Origin: Sternotherus odoratus
Taxonomy: Eukaryota; Chordata; Testudines; Kinosternidae
Direction of reading: 5' to 3'
Length of the DNA stretch: 64,000 nucleotides
Assembly: GCA_032164245.1 (NCBI GenBank)
Contig: JAVMKO010000001.1
Location: 248,319,644-248,383,643 of the forward strand
Positions 35,701 to 47,700 of this stretch are shown in pieces. The translations under genes were made by a program, and so were the position numbers. Numbering within the stretch: position 1 is the first letter of the stretch; each line of letters begins with the position of its first letter. The notes under the pieces are model-generated. The model saw only the letters and a list, made by a program, of their open reading frames with translations. It did no database searches and was not told the origin of the DNA.

Positions 35701-38700
35701 GTTGAGGTGAAATAGTTATTTTAGCCTTTAGGTAGCATAACTGGTGCACAGCAGCCTCTTCAGATGGGGAACCACTAAACAGATGGCTGGATAAATATAT
35801 TTTTGCACATGTATCTACTAATGTAAAGGTCACGGTGCAAACATTGTGAAGAAGAATGTCAAGAACGTTATGTGGATTTGGAGCAATCTCTGAAAAATTT
35901 GAGTTCCATACAAATGGAACATCTTGGGAAAGATACAATCTTTAGCACTCCCACATGACTTAACACTGTACCCATTTTCCCTTAATGGCATCCAAAAGGT
36001 AAGAAGTATCTCTCATCAGAAATAAATAGAATTATATTATTGTGTCAAATTAGCAACTCTGAAGTTACAAACTCAGAAGGCAATTCCATTATAAGCCCCA
36101 ATTTGCAGGTGTTTATCACTTCCCTAAATATTACCTTCTGGGCTGAAATTGCTCATGCATATTCTCTGACTTAAAATGAATTTGTTGGATTAAAAATCAA
36201 TTTGGCAACTTTTGCATTATCTTAACATGAATTAAGAGTGTTTTGCATGAGTCACAAATTTTTCAGATCTATTTTAATCAAGAGGACAGCTCCAAAATGA
36301 ACTTTTAAAAATTTGACCTGGGTACAGTTTTTCATTAAGACTAGTTCTACTGTCCTGGTAATAAAGAATCCTGTGGCACCTTAAAGACTAACTAAGGTAT
36401 TGAAGCATAAGCTTTCGTGGCCTAATACCCACTTCGTCGGATGTACTTCGGTGGGTATTAGCCCACGAAAGCTTATGCTTCAATGCTTTAGTTAGTCTTT
36501 AAGGTATCACAGAACTCTTTGTCACTTCTGCAATTCCAGACTAACAGACTAATTCCAGACTAACACAGCTACCTCTCTGATTCTTGTCTTGGTGCCTACT
36601 GATTCCTGACCAGGGCTTTGTAACAACCAGAGAAGAGACTTCCTAATAATTCTTTCCAAGATTCGCACTGAACCTCAGTACATGCTGGGCCCGGTCTTTG
36701 AGAGTTTAGTCAATGGTTCATCAATGCTCATGCAGGGCAAATATGATCGATTAAACACATAATGTGTCTGACTATAGAATCTCAGTGATTTAGTTTAAGG
36801 AGACAAACCAAAGATAAGAGGACTCTCTTTTCAGAGTTACAATTTTTTATGCAACTGGGACTGAACTACTTTTTGAGTCTGAGGGAAGCCATTAAGCATA
36901 AACTCCTAGAAATGTAGGATTAGAAGGGACCTCAATATGTCATCAGCCCAGAACCCTGCCCTGAGGCAGGACTAAGTATTATCTTGACCATGTCTGGAAG
37001 GTGTTTGTCTAATCTGTTCTTAAAAACTTCCAGTGATAGAGATTCCACAATCTCCCTAGGCAATTTATTCCAGTGCTTAACTACCTTTATAGTAGGAAGT
37101 TTTTCCTAAAGTCTAACCTAAATCTCCCTTGCTGCAAATTAATCCCATTACTTCTTGCCCTTTCCTCAGTGGTTAAGAAGAACAATGTATTACCCTCTTC
37201 TTTATAACAACCCTTTAGGTATCTGAAAACTGTTTTCACCTCCCCGCCTCAGTCTACTCTTCTCCTGACTAAACAAACCCAATCTTTTCAATCTTTCCTC
37301 GTAGGTCATATTTTCTAGATCTTTAATCATTTTTTACTCTTCTCTGAACTTCCTCCAAGTTGTCTTTATCTTTTCAGAATGTGGTGCTCAGAACTGGACA
37401 CCATACTTCATCTAAAGCCTTATCAGTGCTGAGTAGAATGGAAGAATTACTTCCTATGTCTTGCTTACTGTACAACACTCCTGCTAATACATCCCAGCAT
37501 GATGTTCAGGTTTTCTGCAACAGTATTACATAGTTCACTTATATTTCATTTGTGATGCCACATAATTCCTAGGTCCTTTTCTGCTCTACGTGTTCCTACA
37601 CAGTCATATCCATTTTGTATTTGTGCAATTGATTATTCCTTCCTAAAGGTAGTACTTTGCATATGTCTTTATTGAATTTCATCCTATTTATTTCAGACCA
37701 TATCTCCAGTTTGTCAAGATCATTTTGAATTCTAATCCAGTCCTCCAAAAACCTTGCAATCCCTCCCAGCTTGGTATTGTAAACAAATTTTATAAATGTG
37801 CTCTCTGTGCTATTATCCAAATCATTTATTAAGGTATTGAATAAAACTGGACCCAGAACAGATTCCTGCAGGATCCCATTCAATATGCCCTTGCAGCTCA
37901 CGTGTGAACTATTGATAAATACTCTCTGTATACACTTTTCCAACCAGTTGTGCACTCACCATATAGTAGGTTCATCTAGGCTATATTTCTCTACTTTTCT
38001 TATGAGAAGGTCATGTGAGACATTATTGAAAGCCTTACTAAAATCAAGATATATCACATCTGCTGTGTCCACACTAGCCACAAAGGTTGTTACCTTGTCA
38101 AAAAAAGGATATTAGGTTGACATAATTTTTTCTTCTCAAATTCAGATTGACTTCTACTTATCACCTTATTTTTTCTAGGTGCTTGCAAATTGTTTCATGA
38201 TTTGCTCCATTGTCTTTCCAGGTACCAAAGTTAAGATGATTGGTCTATAATTCCCTGGGTTGTCCTTATTCCCCTTTTTATAGATAGGTACTATATTTGT
38301 CCTTTTCCAGGCCTCTGGGATCTCTCCATCCTCCATGAGTTCTCAAAGATAATTGCTAATGGCTCAGCGATATTGTCAGCCAGTTCCTTAAGTTGTATTT
38401 CATCAGGCCCTACCAGCTTGAAGACATTTAACTTGCCTAAGTAATTCTTAACTTTTCCTTCCTTATTTTAGCCTCATAGCCTACCTCATTTACACAGATA
38501 TTCATAGTCATCCAATCACTGCTAATTTTTTTGGTGAAAATATAAACATAAAAGGCAGTTTACACTTCAGACATTACTGCATTTTCTGTTATTGTCTTTC
38601 CCTCGTCATTGAGTAATGGGCCTCCCCTGTCCTTGGTTGTCTTTTTGCTTCTCATATATTTGTAAAATGAAAATGTTTTCTTCTTACTCTTTATGTCTCT

Positions 38701-41700
38701 AGCTAGATTAGTCTTGGGGGGTTTTGCCTTGGCCTTTCAAACTTTGTCCCTTCATGCTCCTGTTGGGTTTTTTAATATTCATTCTCTGTAATTTCACTTA
38801 ATTTCCACTTTTGTATGACTCTTTTTTGAGTTTCAGGTCTATGAATATCGCCTGGTTACACCAACTGCGTCCCTGACTTACACCAACTGAGGATCTCATC
38901 GTTTTAGTCCTGTGTAAAATCAAGCTAAGGAATAATTAAATTTAGTGTACTTGGCAATCAAAACAAATAGTGTCTGTTTAAATTTGTCTCCATATATGGA
39001 GCTAATTTATAAAACATTCACCATAGGTATGTCTACAGTTCCCTACCTTCACCCTAACATGGACCAGTCCATAGATTAGAGCAAGATCCATGTTGTCCGA
39101 AGAGAGGATTTAGATGGATTCTGACTACCTTGCTACTCACAAAAATCCAATGAGAGCTGGGAGATTTCCGCAGTGATCTCTGTGACGAAGATGTTTAAAA
39201 GTTGGTGTGTAAACTGTGCCTGTAAAATTTGCTCATGAACCCACCACGTGCACAAAAATGCATTTGCATTTGCAAACTGATAAGCACAAAGTAGGCAACC
39301 ATATGGAGAAAACAAAATGGGCAATTGCACACAAAACAACTGATGTGTGCAATTGCCTATACCACAGGCACAAACATTCAGAAATATGGGTATTTCTTCC
39401 GATGCTAATAATATGAAAATACTTAAAGAAAACAAATGCTTTAAAAGAAAAGGTAGTTGCCAAAAATATGGCTAATCTGCAATCCATTGAAGTCAGAGCT
39501 ACTTTCATAAGTAAGCGCTTCAGGCCTGAGCCCAGGAGTTATGGTTTTCTCAGATGTATTGATCCGTTTTTTTCAATTTGGGCAAAATCCAGTGGGCCAG
39601 CACCAGGCAGAGGCACTAATAAACCCTATTTAGAGTGTGTTACGCAGCCCAGGCTTCCATCTGCCTCAGACTGTTTTTTCCCAGTAGCCCAGCCAGGCCG
39701 TCTAGGAGAATGCCTCCCATGGTGGCTGCTCTATTGCTTGGCAGATAGATCCATTTTGCCTTAATAGCTTGTGATTGTATCTACCTATGTGGGATTGTGT
39801 TGAAACCATCTGCTGCTTTCTAACAGGCCAACACACCATCTCAGAAATCTAGTACATAAACTACATTTTGGAGTACGGATCAATATTCACCATGCATCTT
39901 ACATTCATCACAGAGCTTTGCAGTGGTGTTTGATCATGGGATAGGCCTTGTAGTGGCAGGGCCGGCGACAGAAATTTGGGGGCCCCCTACTCTGATAGTT
40001 TGGGCCCCCCCAGCCCAGCCGGGGCCCCCCCGCCCAGCCCAGCCGACAGCGGTAGGGGGCCCCCCAGCCCAGCCGGGGCCCCCCCCAGCCCAGCCGACAG
40101 CGGCTGGGGGCCCCCCAGCCCAGCCGGGCCCCCCCCCCAGCCCAGCCGGGCCCCCCCCAACCCAGCCGGCGCTCCCCCCCCAGCTGACAGCGGCTGGGGG
40201 CCCCCAGCCCAGCCGCCCCCCCCCCAGCCCAGCCGGCGCTCCCCCCCCAGCTGACAGTGGCTGGGGGCCCCCCAGCCCAGCCGGCCACCCCCCTAGCCCC
40301 GCCGCCCCCCCCCCAGCTGACAGCGGCTGGGGGCTCCCCAGCCCAGCCGCCCCCCCTCCCCAGCCCAGCCCAGCCCAGTCGGCGCTCCCCCCCCCCCCCA
40401 GCTGGCGGCAGCGAGAGCCGAGAGCCGGGGAGCAGCGTGAGCCTCCCTCGCTGCTCTCTCCTCCCCCCCTCCCCCGGACTGAGCCGCCGCCACTGGCCGG
40501 GCTCTCTGCTCCGGCCGGGGCAGGCGTGCTCGTCCGGGGGAGAGCCGCGCCGAATGACTACAGGTAGAGCTGTACGGGGCCCCCTAAAGTCGGGGGGCCC
40601 GGTACAGCTCTACCCGTAGTACCCCCCTGTTGCTGGCCCTGTGTAGTGGACCTCTGCAGGGGGGTGAATTTCACCCTTAACGAAATAAAAAAATCATCTA
40701 TTTTGGCATGCGTAAGAATAATTCCTAGCTAGTTTTTCCTGCTTTGCAAGCAGGGCAGGGAGAAAATCTGTAATGTTCATTGATTGTGTCAGTTACCCAA
40801 AACTGGTATTTATCAACACAGGTTTCTCAGCATGCAAGCAGACACTCCTCCAGCATGCAGGTGGAGGGTGGGAGTGAAGGAATGAGGAAGCATAAGGAAG
40901 GCACAGAATGAAAAGGGATGGAGAGGGAGGGAAAGGGGGATAGAAATGACATGAGCAAGCAATTCTGAGAAGTTACATGTGCAAGTGCATTGGCCACAGG
41001 CAAGTCTGACCTCCATGGTCACATGGTGAGCATGCCATCTGCATGTCATATAACCCAGCCTGGGATCAAGAGGAATATTTCCAACAGAATAATCTGTCTT
41101 GAATATAGTTTTCATCTCTGTTGGGCAGGTGTGTTTGCTCTTCCTGCTTTTATTGCCCAAGCATGTTCTGGGCATTGTGATCAAAGTACATTCTCCTATG
41201 GGGTTAAAGTTGCTATTCTTCTTTTTTAATGAGGTGCACAAAGAGAGCCATACTCCTCTTCACAGTTGCTAACAAAAGCTGATTCCTGCATTAGTCAAAC
41301 AGATTAATTTTTTCATCATGATAATTATGCTGGCAAAGTTTCGAATTACAGGTGGAAAAATTAGTCCAACATTTTCAGGCTACAGTTTTTTACTGATTTG
41401 GAATATCAGAATATCTCTTTGTCTGTGAAATTCACTGCCTGCTGATTTTATAAAAGGGCTTCCTTTGCTTGTTGAATTAGCAGCCTACAATCAGACAAAA
41501 GCTTAGAGATTCAATCAGGTTATATATCTGGGACTTCTAATACATGCATAGCATCTCTTAAAGGGCTGGATCCTGAATCCGTACTAAGGAAACTCTCCCA
41601 TTAACTTCAAATGGAGTTTTGACTAAGCAAGTAAGGCAAGATTGAACACAACCACAATGGGGTGGTGAAATGCAGTTATGGCATTTGGGTCACATCCTCA

Positions 41701-44700
41701 GATGGTGTAAATTAGCACGTTGCAAACTAAATTCCACAGGGATACATCCATTTAAATTAGTTGAGGACCTGTTGGTTATTCAACCCTCTTTGTAAAGTGG
41801 TTCTCACATTCAAGACCAAAATCCAAGTGTTTATGATTTGCCCAGTTGTTTCAAATTTTACACTAGTTCAGTATACTCTTCCACTCCATAATGTGTAAAG
41901 ATGATTCTGGGCTGCAAAATTAGATCTGGATCTGAATGTCCCCAAAGTTTGGGGGGTGCTTGGAACCCAGAGTTTTGGTTCAGACCCCTCTATCGGGAGG
42001 ATGAATTGGGAGATCTTTTGGTTTTATTGTTTTATTTTATTGTTTTATTGTCCATAAGTATTTTCAGAAAACAACAGCAAGCAGTACCCTGAGCAGTATC
42101 TTTACAACTAGAAAGATGATAAACTAATTTCAAGAGAGTCTGAGAATAGGTTTACATGAGACAAGTAAATATTCACATAGATTCAAACATCTTCTGCCCC
42201 TATCGAGACATTTCAATTTTACTTCAACTCAGAGGCGAATAGGTCAACATCCGGTATCTTTTTCATTCTATAGTCAAGCAACATAATAACTAACAACAAA
42301 ATTGTAACACCCCCATAGTTAAACAAAAATACAGTTTGTTTGTTTGTTTTCATTTCTGACCTGATATCTCTTTGCCTGGGATCACATTGGAAGATCTGTC
42401 ACACTATATCTAACTTGATGAATTGTAACAGTTTGGCTTATCAGACTCAACATGATAAAGTGCAATGAAACTCAAACTAGATCAAGTTGTGGTTGGTTTT
42501 TTTTGGTATCTAGCACTGGAGTTGAAAAGTGAGAGCCAACTCCTGAACTGGTGTACACTGCCACAGCTCCATTGACTTCAAGAAAATAACATCAGCTGAG
42601 GACCTGGTCACTAGAGTCCGGCCATTTTTTTAATAGAGAATGGCTACAGGGTTTCCAAAAAAAATCAGCTAATTCCTGCCATCTATACTTGGTCCTTACT
42701 CAGGCAAAACTCCCAATGCAGAGTTTCACTTCAATAGGAGATTGGCTTCAGTTGGGTCTCATTTCACTCCTCTGATTTGGGAGGGCCTTCCAGAATTAGA
42801 CCAGGTTTCAGGATGGGAATTTTAGACCTGATCCTGTCTTACATCTGAAATTTTGACACTGACAACAATGGGAGCACTTTGAGGCTTCTAAATACCTAGT
42901 GTTTTCCTGAATCATTAATGTCAAGTTCTATGTTTCTCCTAAAGTGATCAGGTAACTCTTGTCCTGAGAGGCACTGAGCTTTGTCTCATTGCCCTTCATA
43001 TCTCCACTGACAACGGAATGTATGCCATCGTTAGCACTAGTTATTTCAAAGCAAATTATTTTAAATGAAAAGACTTTCTATAGGATTATTCCCCTCCCCC
43101 CGCATTGTTATGTTTTTATGCATAACTTTTTATCTATTCTTGATTATACTAGAAGAGAGTTATGAATATTTATGGTTAGAATATATAATTTACTGCTGTG
43201 CCTTTTCTACTGATTAATTCAAGGACACTTCATTTCTTAAGATGTCTGGCTCCTAGAGAAGTCAAATACTTTCTCCTGGACACCTAATTTAAACCCTGAA
43301 TATTCATCTACCTGCAAAAATCAAATGTGGGTTCTCCTTCTCTCAAGAAACCACAGTTGTCCGTAGTTTTGCCTGATTTTTTCTAGAAAAATTAGATCTG
43401 ATCCTTGTAACGAACAAGCAAAGTAGTGCAAGGGTAAGAAGTTTGTCTTTAACTCGAATGCATAATTCACGAGTCATTGCTAGAGCATCAGATGTTGACA
43501 GAGAAAATAACTGATTTTTTTTTCAACTGTTAAGGGAACGGAGGGGGTCAGGAGGTGGATTTTTGCCCAGGCTTCAGCCTGCACTGAGCTGACTTTTTCT
43601 CTCTTTTTCCTCATTCTCTCCCATAAGCTGGTTACATACAAATAATAACACAGGAGGGAACAGGAATCACGGCTTCCTCTGTGATTGTATATAGCAATTA
43701 CAAGCCAACAAAACCATCCCATGGTCCATAAAGAGTAGCATAGCCCTTCCTCCATCCCTCCAAGTGCCTATAGGCAGAGCCATCCCTTGGGTAGGGCAGA
43801 TCGGGGTGACTGCTCCACGCGCTTTGTGGGTCCCCGTGGGCCGTCACTTCCGCCCTTGGCCCCGCACGCCCCTAGGGATGGCCCTGCCTTTAGGCCCAGG
43901 AATGAAGCTTAAGCTATTTGAAACTCATGTTATTATAAGGCCCTGCATGCTACAGTATTGAACATTTTATGTTCAATCACCCATTTTCTTGTAATTTTTA
44001 CAAGCCCCTTGCTGTAGTGCCTTGGAAGGCAGGCCCTGCAAAGTTCTAACTGATGGGCCGTTTCACATTCACTAAAAATAGGACTGGTAGATTTTAAAAA
44101 AATAAAACCCAAAATCCTTACTTTAGTAAATTCTCTTTCAAATTTCTCAGAAAGCACTCGGGCTGTGATTTCCAGCGTCTCGACCTTCTTCACAGGAAAC
44201 GTGGTGTCTGGCAGGTACACTGAGCATTGGCACACTCCATTGCTATTCAGTGAGCCGGTCACATTGGCAAATGGCTGTAAGAACAAGTTTGTTTCAGAAA
44301 ATAAATAAAAAATTGTCAATATGCTACTAGGAACCAACAGTAAAGGACTAACAACAGTCCCCAAGCAGGGGAAAAGTTGAGCTGCAATAATTAATAATAA
44401 CAGTGACCCTGAAAGCATTTATTAATTATTATTATTACAACTTTCTTCCAATAAACTCAATTTATTTTCCTATATTAATTCAGTAAGCTTCACCACGCCT
44501 CTAGAGAGGTAGTTAAATTCTATTATAACCATTTTTAACACTGGCAAAACTGAGGTACAGAAAGTTAAGTGATTTTTCTAAGATCAGACAGTGAGTGAAT
44601 GACAGAGCAGGAAATAATAATATTAAATCTTATAGGGAGTCTTTCCATTGCTTTTAATGGTCTTTGCATTAGGTCCACTTAGTGCTTTCAGTCCATTAGT

Positions 44701-47700
44701 TTCAAAGCAATTTACAAAGTTTTATTTGGATTTTACTGATCTATTTTCATGGAAATTTTTGATTTTGACTAAACCCTATTTTCCCCACTGATAATATGTT
44801 TCATTTGATACTTTTCAGCCAGCCCTGGTAAGCAGGTTGTATACTCAACCACATGAACATGAGAGCCGGCATGCCTGCTACTGCAGCATACTGAGTGGAG
44901 TAATGGCCGTTTATCAGTGCTCCATCAGTGCACAGGGGTATAAACAAGTTTTTTAATTGGGGCATTTAGAGTTAAAAAATAATAAAGTATTGGCAGTTGA
45001 ATATCACTTTTATGAGTAGTTTTGTACCATGACTTACATTTGCACACTTCCAGTAAAGTGAGATAAACAGGCTTCTGTTCCACATTCAGTGCTTCCTTTA
45101 TTGATTAACACAATCCCTAAATTTGGGCTCCTAAATCCCTTTTGAAAATGAAATTGAGACACCAAAATTGGTTAGGCATTGCAACACTGAGTGCAACAAC
45201 ACTTAAATAGCTTTTAAATAGCCTTGGGCTCCTAAATCCCTTAGGTGCTTTTGGAATGGTCACCCACAGACTCTCCACATTACTGGAGTCGCATTCAGCT
45301 CAGCAGGAATGGTGAAAAAAGGAGCAGAAAGGAAAACATCCAATGAACAGACAAATATACCGTATTTTTCGCCCTATAAGACGCACTTTTTCTTCCCCAA
45401 AACGGGGGGGGGAAAGTTGGTGCGTCTTATAGGGCGAATGTGCGCCCCGGTTCCCCCCTCCCCGCCGCGGGCGGGCTGCCGGGAGCGTCCCGGTTCCCCC
45501 CTCCCCGCCGCGGGCGGGCTGCCGGGAGCGTCCCGGTTCCCCCCTCCCCGCCGCGGGCGGGCTGCCGGGAGCGTCCCGGTTCCCCCCTCCCCGCCGCGGG
45601 CGGGCTGCGGCAGCCCACGGCGGGGAGGGGGGAACCGGGATGCTCCCGGCAGCCCGCCCGCGGCGGGGAGGGGGGAACCGGGATGCTCCCGGCAGCCCGC
45701 CCGCGGCAGGGAGGGGGGAACCGGGGCGCACGCGCGGTTTTTTTTTTTGTTTTTTTTTTGTGACCGCGGGCGATTCTTTCCTAAATCATTTTAACTCTGC
45801 ACTAAGAGGCTGGTCTCCATTCTCCATAGCAATACGATCAGCTTCTGTTGGCTCAGGTTCTGGAATTTCAAACCTTTCTATCAGAAGACTCAATAGTTCT
45901 TGAGGTTTGCAAAAGGATCTATATGTTGTGAGAAACGTCCGAACAAAATTTGGGTCTGCATACATGTGGTAGGTCAGTCTCTCAATGAGTTTGACAACAG
46001 TTCCTGCCTTGAGGATGGGGATTCCAGATTTGGGCTGCATGTTTTCTTCAAATACAATATTCTCTTCAGAGTCTGGTTCTGCAAACCTATAAAGCTCCCG
46101 GCAGCCCGCCCGCGGCGGGGAGGGGGGAACCGGGACGCTCCCGGCAGCCCGCCCGCGGCGGAGATGGGGGAGGGGCGGCGGCGCAGACGGCGGGGGGGGG
46201 TAGGCGGACCCGGCAGCCTGCCCGCAGCGGGGAGGGGGGGGGTGCAGCTGCGGGGACTAGGGCAGGGGTGCAGCCGGCGGGGGGGGGGGGTCGGCGCTTA
46301 AATCTGCGGCTTTTCGGCGGAGGGGGTACAGAATCTTTTTTTTCTAGATTTTCCGCCTTTAAAATTAGGTGCGTCTTATATGCCGGAGCGTCTTATATGG
46401 CGAAAAATACGGTAATTGTTGTACTTACCTTTAACAAGGCCTCCATTTGTGCTAGCCTGTGGGAAGGGGGCACTATTTTATCCCTGATGCAGATTACAAA
46501 CTGCCCTTTATCTACATTTATTTAATAAATTAAATACCTCTTTTAAAAGTGGATTTAAACTATCAAAAACCCACCAAACTTCAATGGATGGATTCATCTA
46601 CTTTTTAAAAATTATTATTTGTATTGCACGAGTGTCTAGTTACCCCCTCCGAGGTTCGGCCTCCTGCTAGAAGATGAACATATACGTAGTAAGAGACAGC
46701 CCCTGCCTTAGAGACATTAAAGTCTAAATAGACAAGATAGCTAAACGGTGGGAGGAAGAAATATTGTTGTCCCTGTTTTACCAATGAGGAGTCCCATTGA
46801 AGGCAATGGGAATTTTGCCATTGACTTCAACAGGAGCCAGCCTTTGACCCAGAAAGATTAAGTAACTTGGCCAAGATCACACATGAAATTTATGGCAGGG
46901 ACAAGATTTCTGTCTTTTATGGCATCATTGCCCTATTATCTGTGCACCTCAGAATCTTTACAACACCTCTGTGAAGTAGGGAAGGGCTATTATCCCCATT
47001 GTACAGATGGGGAAATGAGGCACAGAGAAGTTAATGACTTGCCCAAGGTCACACAAGAAGTCTGGGGCAGAGCAGTGATCTGAATCCAGCTCCCCAAAGT
47101 CCCAGGCCAATCCCCTAACCACTGGACCATCCCAAATTCCCTGAGTCCCGGGCTAGTGCCTTAACTATAAGACTATCCTTAAAAAACAAATGATCTCAAT
47201 AAATGCTATCAATAGGTTGAGTCAGTCATTCAACTCCTGTAAAAACGAAGAATTACAGGTATCTGATGTTTGGCAGGAATTTAGAGGTGCAGATTTCAGT
47301 AGATCTAGTCAGCGTGAACGATGGCTGCAGATTTCAAGGCCTTTGAACATTAATATCACATCAAGTTCATAGCTTCCGCAGACTTAATAGGATGTTGACA
47401 GAATTGTTTCATTTCTTCCATTGACATTATTGTATGCTGGGTTCTTGATACTGATGAAATCATAAGCAGTATTATTATTATTTATTCTTATTATCATTTT
47501 ATTAAGATTTTCCTGGGTCCCTGACTCCTTTGAGCACAGTGCAATGTCAACAGAATTATTAATTTTCATCATAATATCTTTCCAAGCCCTGCATAAAAAT
47601 ATGCTGAAGCTCAGCTCTTTTTGGTTGGTATTTTTAAAAGCTAAATAGGGTTCATTTAGTATTTAACAGCGAGCAAACTGTCCTAGCCTGCAGCAAGGAC

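Noticed and set aside
39908..40619. Proline/alanine/glycine-rich frames up to 214 codons on both strands
   Set aside because: They are translations of the C-rich minisatellite inside a hAT element, open in several frames at once.
45300..45794. Pro/Gly/Arg-rich frames of 107-161 codons
   Set aside because: They are translations of the GC-rich inverted repeats of the 45360 element.
45773..46093. A genuine SOS1 gene or OLFM4 exon here
   Set aside because: Only one domain piece is present, it has an in-frame stop, its edges are repeat sequence rather than splice sites, and it is unrelated to OLFM4.
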